Below are positions 10,061-21,429 of a DNA stretch of 64,000 bases, piece after piece. The position numbers and the translations under genes were made by a program. Each line of letters starts with the position of its first letter. The stretch's first letter is position 1. The notes under the pieces are model-generated. The model was not told the origin of the DNA and did no database searches. It worked only from the letters and a program-made list of their open reading frames with translations. Source of the stretch: Zea mays (Eukaryota; Streptophyta; Magnoliopsida; Poales; Poaceae); contig NC_050096.1 in NCBI RefSeq assembly GCF_902167145.1, positions 198,912,566 through 198,976,565 on the forward strand, given 5' to 3'.

Positions 10061-11409
10061 TTTTGAAGGATCAGGAGGGGGGAAACCCCTACTGCGCATT
10101 TTATTAGGAAGCGAAAATTAAAGGTTAGGCCCTGGTCCTTTTACAATCAATAAAAAGAAGAGAGAAAAAGAAGAAGAAGGAAAAGAAGAGCTATTTCTAT
10201 ATTTGCCACAAATTTAGCCAGTTCGGGATTGAGGTGTCGAATTCTCCCCGTGCTCTGTGAATGATTAGTCGCAATTCTCTACTAAATTCCTAAGTACAGC
10301 GGAGCACGGAGGGATCTCTGTTTGAGAACAGCCACTCGTTTCGGCTTTTCCAGATACTCCAAGTCATAAGAATAGTGATCTCCATTGAGAAAGGAACGTT
10401 GAGCTGGTGTTTGAGGTTCACAGATGCCTCTTCCGGGTTGGAAATTCTGGGTGGGGTGATGCCAATTGAGTTCCAGCAGGCTTTCGCGAAGTTGCATCTG
10501 AGGAAAAGATGATAAAGGGTTTCCTCTCTTTGCCAAAGGCAGTTTTCGCAAGAATAGGAATCTAGCTCCATGTTTCTCCTTCTCAGCATATTTCTGGTGT
10601 TTAGCCTGTTCTTAAGCCACAGCCAATAGAAGACTTTATGCTTAGGCTGACACTTACTTTTCCAAACTAGTTTGTAGATAGGATGAGTCTGCATCTGGCC
10701 CATGAAAGATCTGTAAGCTTTTTGGGACGAGAATTTGTCCGATCCCCAAATGTACTTCCAGCGGTCATGAACATTATTAAGAATAATTTGCTCCCAAGAC
10801 TCCTTGAGTACCAGAAATTGATGAAACGCTTGATCAGAGACAGGTAAATGAAAGAGATCATGAAACTGCTCATGATCCTTGACCTCTTTGATAGTCATTT
10901 TTGAGTTCTTGGCAAAGGAGAAGAGCTCTGGGAAAATATGCCTCGGGATGCCCTGACTCCACTGATCATCCCAGAATGAAATAGATCTGCCATTGCCAAT
11001 GACGGGGGTAGCCAGTCCTTTGAAGTTTGGCAGAAGCTTTACAATGCTCTTCCACCAGAAAGATCCAACGCTTCTATTACCAGGGAGACCTCGAGTAAGA
11101 TAGTAATTGTTCCAGACCAGCTGGACCCAAGGTAAGTCGCTTTGGTTGAAAAATTTATGCAAAAATTTGATTAGAAGAGCCTCGTTCTGCGTTTCTAATC
11201 GAAGAACACCCAGGCCACCATTCACTTTCCTTCGAGTGACCGAATTCCAAGCAATCGAAGGTGGCCTCTTGGAGTTGATGTCATTTCCTCTCCACAGGCA
11301 GTGCTTTCTGAAAATATCAATTTCCTTAATGATGGTTTTAGGAATCTTGAGCGTGCACATGAAGAACATTGGTAGGGCTGAGAAGACCGAACATTGGCCT
11401 CTTGGAGTT
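10061..11409 (-). mobile_element. 5'-truncated LINE (non-LTR retrotransposon)
   Basis: A 1349-bp 3' fragment of a plant LINE flanked by a 15-bp target duplication GATGTCTGGTTAATT (10046-10060, 11410-11424). Only a short A tail is present at the 3' end (left). The 5' end is severely truncated, and its last 15 bases copy an internal segment (see findings). Confidence 0.88.
10290..11409 (-). pseudogene. LINE ORF2 C-terminal remnant (zf-RVT domain)
   Basis: About 370 codons remain open from the truncation to the stop at 10290. The protein lacks the endonuclease and RT domains and keeps the region after RT (WNSVTRRKVNGGLGV, FWWKSIVKLLPNF, ISFWDDQW), then a zf-RVT-like zinc domain (YKLVWKSKCQPKHKVFYW, CENCLWQREETLYHLFLRC). 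The open frame continues into flanking DNA to 11528, but that part is not LINE. It cannot act alone. Confidence 0.85.
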
Positions 11410-11605
11410 GATGTCTGGTTAATTGATGATCCAGTTGTTTCTTCAGGCTCTTGGAGAATCAGTTCTGATGGGTGCAGTTTATAATCGCACATGAAGGTTA
11501 GTATACCTTGACAGCATAGAATCATCAATCAGGAAGCGAAGACAACGGCTAATTAAGATGGTGAGCAATCTCAGGCTTCTGGTTCTTAAACTATGTGTTT
11601 TGTAA

Positions 11606-12184
11606 TGACTTGTTTCGAACTTCTAGAAGTCAGCTGGATGAATAAATATTACTCTCTATTCTATGCTAATGAGCTCCTCTCAGGCCGGGTGGTTAGTTAA
11701 CGTTTTCAAAGGCTTGCTGTTCATTCCTAATGCTGGACTCTGTACCTCAGCCTTCATCATATGGTTTACTCGATAAACATGTTTTGATATCTTATAGTAA
11801 CTTCTTTAGAACTTCTAGAAGTCAGCTGGATGAATAAATTTTACTCTCTAGTCTATGCTCATGAACTCCTCTCATGCCGGTGGTTAGTTAATTTTCTAAA
11901 GGCCTGCTGTTCATTCCTAATGTTGGACTATGTACCTCAGCATTCATCATCGGCCTGATTGGGTGCCGGCGGCCTCGGCGACTGGTTGGCACGGATCTGC
12001 ACTGGTTGAGACGCTCATGTTTGGCTTATCCACACATGCAGGCTAACTAGTGTAAAAAAACCTTGCCTGCAGCCGCGCGTACAGGCTCCTGCACTGTTGT
12101 GCAGCCAACACACAAACACGGCGCAAGGGGCTGGGTCCAATCACGCGGCATATGGTTTACTCAATAAACATGCTCTGATATCTT
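11606..12184. repeat. Tandem duplication of about 192 bp
   Basis: Copy 1 is 11606-11797. Copy 2 starts at 11798, runs to 11950, and resumes at 12152-12184 after a 198-bp insertion. Copies share long runs such as CTTCTAGAAGTCAGCTGGAT and CTGTTCATTCCTAATG, with scattered substitutions, so the duplication is not recent. Confidence 0.85.
11951..12148. mobile_element. MITE-like insertion with CAT target duplication
   Basis: A 198-bp block present only in copy 2 of the surrounding tandem duplication; copy 1 gives the empty site. Flanked by CAT (11948-11950, 12149-12151). Ends form imperfect inverted repeats: CGGCCTGATTGGGTGCC at left, CCGCGTGATTGGACCC read inward at right. No ORF. A 3-bp duplication suggests PIF/Harbinger, but the terminus is not a classic Tourist one. 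Confidence 0.75.
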
Positions 12185-12189
12185 GTTCT

Positions 12190-12719
12190 CTTCTCTTTCA
12201 TGTGCCAAAGTTCTTCAAACTGGCCAACCAATTAATCAACAACATCCACTTCTCTTTTGGAATTGCAGTTTTATCGACCTCAATTATTCTGCAGATGATC
12301 ATTATTTCAGAAGAAAATTAAAAATAAGATCATGTGGCAGCATTGCACTTAGACAAAACCGAGCCCGAGCCAAAGTAACCTTTTCTTTATTATATTGGCC
12401 GTGCATATAGTCAGATTAACCTTTTTCAATTAAAAATCTTCAAGTTGTTCATGGTATTACACTCTTCAGTCTGTACAAAAATTGCACCCAAAAAAAAGTA
12501 AGGTAAAAAGGTTATTAAAGAAGAAAAGAAAAAAAAGGAAGAAACAAACAGAGGAGAAAGAACACCTTCAAGCTTTGGCAAGTGTATGCAACAAAAAAAG
12601 AAGAAAAAGAAAAATGATCAATCATCAATCTCAGTATACGCATCTCGATCGAACTCCAAACAGCATGAGCTTGAGATAATCTGGATTACAAACGCTGCTG
12701 CACGCAGGAGAGGCCTCTA
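12190..12719 (-). other. 3' flank of peroxidase gene
   Basis: No gene recognised. Holds the likely 3' UTR of the peroxidase (immediately right of 12660) and an A-rich tract on the + strand at 12480-12620. Confidence 0.5.
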
Positions 12720-15103
12720 CTAATGGTTGAAGGCAGTGCAGACTCTTCTGATCTCTCCGTCCTTCCCCGTCTTCACCCCTAGCCTCCCCAGCTTGAGCAT
12801 GGCGGCGACGAAAGCATCGAAGAAGTCCTTCTGGCTGGCGGCGAACATGTCGACGATGGGCCTGGTCGCCTCGTCGGCGTAGAGCACCTGGTCGGAGGTG
12901 AAGAGCCCCAGCCCGTCCTGGAGGTTGGCGTAGTAGGCGTTGTCGAACCTGATGGGGCTGACGGGGTCCATGTTGACGGCGATGGTGGGGCCGACGTCTA
13001 TGGGGCACGCCTGCTTGAGCTGGTACGCGTAGGCGGGGTTGAACGACGGGTCCGTCCGCGCGCCGCCGTAGCTGTAGAGCCTGTCGGTGAAGCGGCTGCA
13101 GTGCGCGAAGCCGACGGTGTGCGCGCCGGAGAGCGCGACCATGTCCACCTCCGTGAAGCCGTTCCGCTGGAACACCGGCGTGAGGTCCTTGACGTGCATG
13201 TCCGGGTCCGGCAGCTTCCCCTTGACGTCGCTGGCCCTGGAATCGAGCCCGTCCAGACGGCCGAGCTCGACGCGCCAGTAGGGGCCATCCGCCTGCATTG
13301 CCAGTTCGTCACCACCGAATACCGATACGTCACCAGCTGGTCGAGGGACGACGACGGGACTGACTGACGGACTCGAGACATGAAGGGGGTGGTGACGGCG
13401 GTTACCAGGTAGACGACGTCTCTGGCGGCGAGCGCGATGATGTCGGCGCAGGACACCACGCCGGGGCACCTCTTCTCGACGGCCGCCTTGACCCGGTTGA
13501 TGGTGTCGAAGCCGTCGCCGGCGAGCGACTCGTTGTCCGGCGCGTCCTTCTCGGCGTCGTTGTTCTTGGACGCGATCAGGACGGCGGCGTCGCAGCCCTG
13601 CGGTTGAGGTGGGTGGAGGTGGGGGGAACGGCAGGGCACATTATTTACTTGTTTCTTTTTCTATTCTTTTCTATTGTCTTAGTAGGAATTATTACAAAAG
13701 CAATGTAATAGCTGCGATAACGATTTCAAGATGCCAGCTGCTTGCTTGTCACGCGTCACCAGAAAAAAAAAAGATTAAAAGAAAAGGGTGAGAGAAAAAG
13801 ACTGGACTAAGAAGAAGATGCCAGCTGCTTGCTTGTCAGGATGCCACTAGCAGCTGTGTGTGTGAGAGAGAGAGGCAGAGGCAGCAAGCAGCATCTTGGT
13901 CATATTCTTGGCACCATGCATGCAAGATGGAACCAGCTGTCGAGCTGCATACAACCAGTCTGAAAAACCGAAACCAAACCACAGTCCACAGCTGCAAGTG
14001 AGTTGGTGAAACATGATTGAGATCTGGCTGCCAAAGCAACTGCGACGATTTTCAGAACCCGGCAAACAGATGGTTTTCGGCGGGTCGACGCGCTCGGGAT
14101 TCGGGGGGCGTGGTTTCTGACGAGAAGGCAGGGCACGCCGCTGCCGCTGCCGCTGCTCGGCTGGCATTTGATAATCCGGAAGGGCGGGTGAAAAGCCGCG
14201 TCGTCACATGCGCGCAACCGACGACCACGCGGGGCTCTCGAGCTGTTGTTCGCTTGCGTCCCCGGCCGGCCAGCTAAACAAACACTGCCTGCCCTTGCCC
14301 TGTAGCGGCCCGTGCAGTAGCTTTTGGCAAGCCCCATTTCCTTTTCTTTCTTTTCAGCACGATTCAGAAGAGCAGCACAGGGCTCGCGATTGAGCCAAGC
14401 CAATGGAGGAGAGGAACTGGCTGGGAAGCAAAGAGGCAGGCGACAGACAGCCCATGTTATCTGACTGGAAAAAGCAGTGCGCAACTTGCAACCAATGACG
14501 GCTTCCTGGATTGAACAGAGGAAAAGGAGACGGCGACAGAGAATGGTTCTGATTTCCTCCACAACAGAGCAAGCTTGAGAGCCTGAGAGAGGATGGTGAG
14601 AGTGGGGAACTAAACTCTGCTGTTAGCACGCAGCCACGCACGAACCATATAGATCAGCTGGGAACCAAACGATAGAAATAGAATCAAATGCGGTAGCAGT
14701 AGATCAATAAGAGCGTTGGAATTGCGCATCTCGGAGCAAGCAAAGGACTGCACGAGCCACGGACGAGTGCGGTGCGGTGCGGTGGAAGCAAATTAGGAAG
14801 AGGAGGACAGGAGTAATAAGCTCGACCGAGGGGGAGGGGGAGGATTTCGCTCACCCCGACCATGCAGTCGTGGAAGACGAGGCGGAGCGTCGCCGGGATG
14901 GTGACCACCGTCTCGTTCTTCTTCCTCGCCACCTCGTACCGCACGATCGACTCCAGGCCCGGGCAGCTGTCCTTGTAGTAGTCCGGCGACAGCGCGGCCG
15001 CCACGCGGGGCGGCGACGGCATCGAGGCCGCCGCCAGGAGCGCCGCCAGCACCGCCACCGCCAAGGACGGCACGCCGCCGCTGCCTCGCCGTCGCTTCTC
15101 CAT
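12720..15103 (-). CDS. Class III (secretory) plant peroxidase
   Basis: Three exons on the - strand: 15103-14855, 13597-13406 and 13292-12720, with GT-AG introns of 1257 and 113 bp, both phase 0. Product 337 aa. Residues 1-37 form a signal peptide (basic start, Ala/Leu/Val core), so it enters the secretory pathway and probably acts in wall or vacuole. The distal heme motif [18 protein letters not shown] spans intron 1 and contains the catalytic His. The proximal motif [15 protein letters not shown] holds the heme-ligand His. Cys residues of the usual four disulphides are visible (DSCPGLE, HDC...[27 protein letters not shown]). It oxidises phenolic donors with H2O2. Intron 1 is at the conserved class III position; the intron often found within the proximal-His region is absent. 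Specific member not assigned. Confidence 0.93.
13598..14854 (-). other. Peroxidase intron 1
   Basis: No gene inside. A 23-base direct repeat built on GATGCCAGCTGCTTGCTTGT occurs at 13729-13751 and again at 13815-13837. Several ORFs across the intron have no family resemblance. Confidence 0.7.
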
Positions 15104-15303
15104 GGCTGGCTGGCTGCTGGCTGCGCGCGGTTGCGGCGCAGTGGATGCCTGCTAGCTGGCCCGAGCGGCGGGGTAGAGGTGGAGGAGGAGAGATGCGGCG
15201 GAGCTGGGACGAAAGTCGCGGCGGGGTGGAGCGGAGCGGCCTATGGTCGCGGGCAGCGGGGATGCCGGGGGGACGGGGGTGAATGGAACGGAAAACAAAA
15301 CGC

Positions 15304-15309
15304 TTTATA
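15304..15309 (-). promoter_or_regulatory. TATA box of the peroxidase gene
   Basis: TATAAA on the - strand within GCTATAAAGCG, about 200 bp upstream of the ATG at 15103. A CCAAT word on the same strand is at 15341-15345. The implied 5' UTR is about 170 nt and GC-rich. Position and spacing support it; no transcript data. Confidence 0.6.
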
Positions 15310-15377
15310 GCACTGAGCCAGTGACTCGATGAGAGAAATGATTGGCCTTTTATAAATAATAATGTATAATAAATAAA

Positions 15378-15539
15378 GCTCCTCAGGCTAAATTAGAACG
15401 GTTCTAAGACTCTCTCTAGCAGCGGTGACTTAGTGTAAAACAGGAGACGAAAAATATAATAACATTTTTTGACATTATTTATAGATTGTAGTTTAAAATA
15501 GGGATAAGATAGAGGATCTATTAAGATAGCCTAAGGAGC
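15378..15539. mobile_element. MITE upstream of peroxidase promoter
   Basis: A 162-bp element with inverted ends GCTCCTCAGGCTA (left) and GCTCCTTAGGCTA (right, read inward) and a TAAA target duplication (15374-15377, 15540-15543). It lies about 70 bp upstream of the peroxidase TATA box. Confidence 0.75.
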
Positions 15540-15643
15540 TAAACTGCCATTGTGTGCTATGGTTCAACACTTCACTTTTAATCTGTTTTAGCGCTCCTGC
15601 TCAATCACCAAGCACTAAAGTTTATCTAAAGTTGTAGTGCTTA

Positions 15644-16008
15644 GGCTACTCACAATGAGGATTTCATGTCTCTGTTTTCAAAAATGCCACATCAGATTTA
15701 TGGATGGATGAAATACCCTCTCTCAATAGAGAGTTTCATCTCACTATTTCATATGTCAACATACTTCTTAAATGTTGCATATAAATAACCAATAGGATTT
15801 ACTCAATTATATGAAGATGAAACAAAACACTCTCAGCGGAGGTTTCACACAGTTTCCAAGACATTGGAAACGAGTTAACATGGTTTCATCCCCGTGAAAC
15901 TCCATGAAACTCTTCCTTCTTAAATGATGTGACATGTCATCAAAATAGCTGACGTGGCAAGCTAATTAATACATGAAACACCTCATAAAACCTCTATTGT
16001 GAATAGCC
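15644..16008. mobile_element. Tourist-like MITE (PIF/Harbinger type)
   Basis: A 365-bp element with TTA target duplication (15641-15643, 16009-16011) and inverted ends GGCTACTCACAATGAGG / GGCTATTCACAATAGAGG. No ORF. The TTA duplication is the TWA type of Harbinger-derived MITEs. Second MITE in the peroxidase upstream region. Confidence 0.85.
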
Positions 16009-16011
16009 TTA

Positions 16012-16433
16012 TCACCATAAATCCAAACATGCTCTAAATGTTTTTTTTAGAAAAAAAAAGGAATAGGTTATGTGAGGAGCTCCAGAGCAGTTATATGTTG
16101 CATATAAGCTCTTGATTGTGCTAGCATGCAGTCATACTTATCTAGATTTCTTTCTTTCTCTTTTCTTTTCTCCTTAAAAAAGGGCTACCGTCGTAGCAAA
16201 AGGTGAATGAAGAGGGGCATCTTTATCTTCGTGGTGTCGGGGAAAAAGTTTGTGCTTTAGCGTCCCCTAGAGGCCCAAAGCATGGTCTCTCGCTACTACG
16301 ACTAGATCACCCTTTAAGGTAGTTCCCGAACAATGCACTAACCAAAATGTACACTATTAGTTTGTGATTTCTATAGAATGATTTTTACAGGCTATTCGCT
16401 ATTCGGTCACTATAGCCATCTAGGTCCTTTTCA
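16012..16433. other. Intergenic, partly decayed retroelement
   Basis: No gene. The right half, from about 16180, may be a decayed LTR because a primer-site-like sequence follows it at 16436. The partner LTR is not seen. Confidence 0.35.
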
Positions 16434-16592
16434 GATTGTATCAGAGTCACTAACATAGTTAATTTCAAGGCCTAACAATCTACGGTGTAAAAGATGGCAA
16501 CCGATCATGTTGGCTGGCGAGCCGCATCACTTTGACGGGACAAATTATGCATGGTCGTTAGAAGGAAATAATGTATTTGCATTTGAAGGCTA
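16434..16592 (+). pseudogene. Fragment of copia leader and gag start
   Basis: ATTGTATCAGAGTCAC resembles the TGGTATCAGAGTC primer site of maize copia elements. About 50 bp further on is a frameshifted gag-like start whose + strand frame reads AGEPHHFDGTNYAW, close to the FDGxNYxxW motif of copia Gag (DUF4219). It breaks off by about 16590 at a T run. Too short to name. Confidence 0.4.
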
Positions 16593-18174
16593 GTTTTTTT
16601 TTTTTTTTGCTAGAAAATTGGGGATGTTATGTGTGTTTTTTTTAGTGCTTGATCTAAAGGATCCAGCACCAAGAGAGGAGAAAAATTTTGCGATTAAATG
16701 TTCAAGCTCTAAATGCGAAGCTATGAAGCATTTGTTCCGAAGTTCTTTGAGTCAATCAAAGGCTTGGAATTTACACATGGGGGTTTGGAGAATGCTTGAG
16801 GACTCAATATCTTCAAAGATAAGTACATATGCAAGATTGGAGATGCCAGAAGGTGAGTGTGTGTGTCAGAGATATGATGTTCCATAGGCTCAGTTTCATT
16901 GTAAATGAAGCTAGCTAGGAACTTTAGGTCAGAAGGTGGACGGCGATGACTTTTTTTCATTGATTCTTGAGACGTTTGCCTTTCAATATTTTTTTTCCTC
17001 TCTTTCAATCCAGAGGAAGAAAAAAAACACTCTGGAAGAAGGATGGCGACAAGAACTGTGGTCGTCAAACTCACGGAGAGAAACAGGAAACCGTGAGGCG
17101 TGTGGACGCACGCAGACGCGACCCCAGTTTCAGCCTCGGATCCCGCGGGGTCACGTCCTCGACCCGTCTTCACCACCATACTGCTTTGCTGTGCTGTGCT
17201 GTGCTGCAATTTGGATTTGGGCGTTGGCTCAGCGGCAGCGCTACGCTACTGCCTACTGCTCGGGGCGTCGGGTGTTTGGCCTCCTGGTTCTCTGGTCTCT
17301 GGCTCTCTGCTGCGACTGCTCTGCTCGCACAAGACCAGCTGACGTGTCTGCTCGAGTTTTACGTGGTCTTTGGATGGCAACGGCTGTTCCCTGTCGCTTG
17401 CTAGATCACGCCACCCTGACACTGATACGCGGTAGCTGTGTTACTTCAGGCATCGCCGTCTATCGCGGACGGAACTGCGTGCAGTGCAAGCTATCCGAGG
17501 CAGGCATCAGGAGCCGTTATGCTCCGCGCCCGCCTCTCTGTCTATCGGCGGTTGTGATAACGCGGAGCAGAGCAGTTACGCTCATCATTGCCGTGTGGTG
17601 GTGGTCAATCGGTCCCATGATGATGATCTCAGCGCAGGAACTAGGCAGCGTTGGGGCGGCAGCACATGGGCCTGGCTCAGAGTCACAGCTGCTGCTGCTC
17701 CACGGCCAGCTGCCGATGCATCAGCGTCCACGTCTCAGCGGGGGTCAGCTGGCCAGGTAATAGAGAAACCGCTAGCCCTGCCGAAGAAATCGATCACGAG
17801 ACGTCGTCGTGGTCGTGACTCGTGATCGTGATCCAGGCAGGCCGAGAGGAGACGTGCGCGCATGCATGCTGCTGCCCGCCAGCCGAGCCCCCAGCCCCAG
17901 GCAGGCCAGGCCAGCCGTGGAGAGGAAAGGAAGACCCCAACAAAAAAAAAAAAAGGCCACGGATTAATGCCGCGCACGACATGGGTAAAGTAAAGCGCCC
18001 GCGTCGCGTCGCGTCGCGCGCACGACATGGGTAAGCGTCCCTCACTCCTCTTTGACCGTCGGCGTGCGCCGGCCGCGTCGGCGCCCGTCCGTTGTCGTGC
18101 CAGCGTGTCATCACACCACACCACAAGGCTTCACGCAGTGTGTCTCTCTCGCCTCCTCCATCAACATCAACAAT
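16593..18174. other. Intergenic region, no gene recognised
   Basis: Several ORFs up to 274 codons occur at 16936-17825, but they overlap in several frames, lack family motifs and look like composition effects. Contains short slippage tracts: a TGCTG run at about 17183-17205, an A13 tract near 17940, and a GCGTCGC repeat near 18000 inside a 20-bp-scale local duplication of CGCACGACATGGGTAA. Confidence 0.5.
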
Positions 18175-20152
18175 CCTACCTTAGTCAAATAGAGTTCAAA
18201 ATTTAGCCGATAAGCTGACTAGGCCCTCGCAGTCATCCTTTATGCCACAAAGAAATATTTTGTATGGTGTAGTAGTGTTGCATGAGACGTTACACGAGCT
18301 ACGTACCAAAAAAAGAAGAAAAACTAAATGGTGTAACTTTGAAGTTGGATTTTTTAGAAGGCATATGATTAAGGTTAAATGGCCTTTCTTGCAGCAAGTT
18401 CTAAGAATGAAGGGGGTTCGGTAACGAATGATGCTCCTGGATCAATCAATCACTTTACCTCAAAATGAAGTTTAAGTATCAGGGTTAATGACAGTTTAGG
18501 GAGATTTTTCCAATCTAAAAAAAAGGACTACGGCAGGCAGGGTGATCCCATGTCACCTCTTCTATTCAATTTAGTGGCTGACATGCTCGCCATTTTTTAT
18601 TGATAGAGCAAAAAAACTGCAGGCCAAGTTAGGCTCTGTTCGGTTTTTAGGGATTGGAGCTCCGGATTGATTCCTAGCCGGATTATTTCTCTAATTTATA
18701 TAGATTTTAATGAGCTGGAACGGATCCTGGTTTATTCCTATACAACCGAGCGCGCCCTTAGAGGGGTTCAATCTCATTTGGTAGATAAAGGATTGTCTAT
18801 TCCTTCAACATGCGGATGATACAATCCTGTTTTATGAATCATGCTTTGCTTTAAGCAGTTAATATGAAACTGCTATTATGTGCTTTTGAGCAGCTTTTCT
18901 GGGCGCAAGATAAATTTTAACAAAATTTTTTTGCTATGGAGAAGCTAAACACTTTGAATTTGAGTATACGGAGCTGTTTCGGTGTGCAAAGGGGCAATAT
19001 CCATTTTCGTTACCTGAGAATTCCTATGCATCATACTAGAATAAAACAACAAGCACCGGAGAATAGTGGAAGAAAAGTTTGAAAGAAAACTAAATTCTTG
19101 GGAAGCCAAATACTTAACCTATGGAGGAAGGTTCACACTAATAAATTATGTATTGAGCAATTTGGTGGTCTATATGGTTTCCTTCTTTAAAATTCTAAAG
19201 AGGTCTTCAAAAGAATTGATTTCTTGAGATCAAGATTCTTCTCGCAAGGCGAACAACAGAAGAAAAAAATATAGGCTACCAAGATGGAATATTATGTGTA
19301 GACCAGTTGAGCAGGGTGGTCCGGGGATAAAGGACTTAAGACTATATAATACATGTCGCCTTAGTAAATGGTCGTTTAGGCTTTTCAATGAGACAGTCTC
19401 TGGCAGAATATGATTAGGAAAAAGTATCTCGCTAGGAATACAATTTCACAAGTACAATGTAAAAAAGGGTGATTCTTAGTTTTGGTCTCAACTTTTGGGG
19501 GTTAGAGACCAGTTTCTAAAGTTTGGTCGTTTTGATCTCCAAGATGGGGAGCAAGTTAGGTTTTGGGATGACATCTGCCTTGGTGCAAGAGCTCTAAAAA
19601 TTCAGTATCCAAGTCTATATAATATAACCTTTAGAAAACAACATCTATGGCTAAAGTAGTCCACCAAATTTAAATTTTAGGAGGGCAATATTGGGAAGAA
19701 TTGAGGCTGAATGGCAACATCTTTGTGCTAGATTACAACCTATACAACTTACCAATAACACGATTCCTTTTTTGGCTTTCTTCAAAAAGTAGTAAGTTTT
19801 GTGTGGGTTCTATGTATGATAGGTTGTGTAATCTTGATGTTGTACCTGAAAAGGTATCAATTTGGAAAACAAAGGTACCCCTAAAAATCAAGGTGTTTCT
19901 TTGGTTTATTCATCAAGGAGTTACACTCACCAAAGATAATCTAGCTAGAAAAAGTGGAAGGGTAGTTTAAAATGTTGTTATTGTAACTGCAATGAGAGCA
20001 TCGATCATAGCTTCTTCAAATGTTACTTTGCTAGATTCATTTAAAGATTAGTTGAAATTTGCGCTGGAATTAGGGCTTCTCAAAATGTTGCACACTATTT
20101 CGGTCATTGGACTAAGGAAGCTGAATCCAGTGTTAGAAAAAAATGTTGGCAT
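18175..20152 (+). pseudogene. Degenerate LINE ORF2 (RT and zf-RVT remnants)
   Basis: A decayed non-LTR element on the + strand, opposite to the LINE at 10061. Fragments appear in the right order but in shifting frames: SQSSFMPQRNILYG, VVVLHETLHEL and IKVKWPFLQQVLRMKGV (RT fingers); QGDPMSPLLFNLVADML (palm); LQHADDTILF (catalytic Asp pair); near 19850-19960, SIWKTKVPLKIKVFLWFIHQ (zf-RVT). It is broken by stops, by the MITE at 18632, and by the Ji element from 20153; its 3' end should lie beyond the nested block. Confidence 0.85.
18632..18757. mobile_element. Tourist-like MITE inside LINE
   Basis: A 126-bp element with TTA duplication (18629-18631, 18758-18760) and ends GGCTCTGTTCGGTT / GGGCGCGCTCGGTT (right read inward). 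Removing it rejoins the LINE RT sequence between QAKL and the segment leading to QHADDT, which confirms the boundaries. Confidence 0.85.
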
Positions 20153-21429
20153 TGAAAGTCGCCTAGAGGGGGGGGGGGTGAATAGGGCGAAACTGAAATT
20201 CTCAAAAATAATCACAACTACAAGCCGAGTTAGCGTTAGAAATATAATCGAGTCCGCGAGAGAGGGTGCAAAACAAATCGCAAGCAAATAAGGAGTGTGA
20301 CACGCGGATTTGTTTTACCGAGGTTCGGTTTTCGCAAACCTACTCTCCGTTGAGGAGGCCACAAAGGCCGGGTCTTTTTCAACCCTTTCCCTCTCTCAAA
20401 CGATCCCTCGGACCGAGTGAGCTTCTTCTTCTCAATCAAACGGGAACAAAACTTCCCCGCAAGGGCCACCACACAATTGGTGCCTCTTGCCTTGGTTACA
20501 ATTGAGTTGATCGCAAGAAAGAATCAAAGAAGAAAGCAATCCAAGCGCAAGAGCTCGAAAGAACACAAGCAAATCTCTCTCACTAATCACTAGGACGTTG
20601 TGTGGAGTTTGGAGAGGATTTGATCACTTGGGTGTGTCTAGAATTGAATGCTAGAGCTCTTGTAAGTAGTTGAAGTGGGAAAACTTGGATGACTTGAATG
20701 TGGGGTGGTTGGGGGTATTTATAGCCCCAACCACCAAACTAGCCGTTTGGTGGTGGCTGACTGTCGTATGGTGCACCGGACAGTCCGGTGCACACCGGAC
20801 ATGTCCGGTGCACCAGCCACGTCACCAGGCCGTTGGGATTCGACCGTTGGAGCTTCTGACTTCTAGGCCCGCCTGGCTGTCCGGTGTACACCGGACAAGT
20901 ACCGTAGATTGTCCGGTGCACCGTCTCGCGCGTGCCTGACTTCTGCGCGCTTCTGGCACGCATTAAATGCGCCTACAGGTGACCGTTGACGCGAAGTAGC
21001 CGTTGCTCTGCTCGTTCACCGGACAGTCCGGTGTACACCAGACAGTCCGGTGAATTATAGCGGAGCGAATTCCCGAGGCTAGCGAGTTCCAGAGCCGCTC
21101 TTCCTTGGGGCACCGGACAGTCCGGTGAATTATAGCGGAGCGCCTCTGGATTTTCCCGAAGGTGAAGAGTTTGGCTTGGAGTCCTCTGGTGCACCGGACA
21201 CTGTCCGGTGGTGCACCGGACAGTCCGGTGCGCCAGACCAGAGGTGCCTTCGGTTATCCCTTGCTCTCTTTGTTGAACCCCATACTTGGTCTTTTTATTG
21301 GCTAAGTGTGAACCTTTGGCACCTGTATAACTTGTACACTAGAGCAAACTAGTTAGTCCAATTATTTGTGTTGGGCAATTCAACCACCAAAATCATTTAG
21401 GAAATAGGTGTAAGCCTAATTCCCTTTCA
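20153..21429 (-). repeat. 3' LTR of first Ji-like element (1277 bp)
   Basis: + strand begins TGAAAGTCGCCTAG and ends CCCTTTCA. Followed at 21430 by the complement of a polypurine tract (ATCTCCCCCTTTTTGG). Contains a minus-strand TATA box (TATAAATA, 20716-20723) and many CCGGACNGTCCGG palindromes between about 20776 and 21235. Confidence 0.9.

Noticed and set aside
11447..11494. Possible terminal exon (acceptor TTCTTCAG then 15 codons and TGA)
   Set aside because: The acceptor and short frame look plausible, but no upstream exon of the same gene can be found, so a gene cannot be supported.
13900..15310. ORFs up to 220 codons in peroxidase intron 1 and on the opposite strand of exon 1
   Set aside because: Shadow frames of the peroxidase gene or intron sequence without conserved motifs.
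15544..16030. An older, larger MITE enclosing the Tourist-like element
   Set aside because: Flanks hint at it (CCAAACATGCTC near 16020), but no matching left terminus or target duplication could be found.
16936..17825. 274-aa and neighbouring ORFs
   Set aside because: No family resemblance, mutually overlapping frames, no splice or promoter support.
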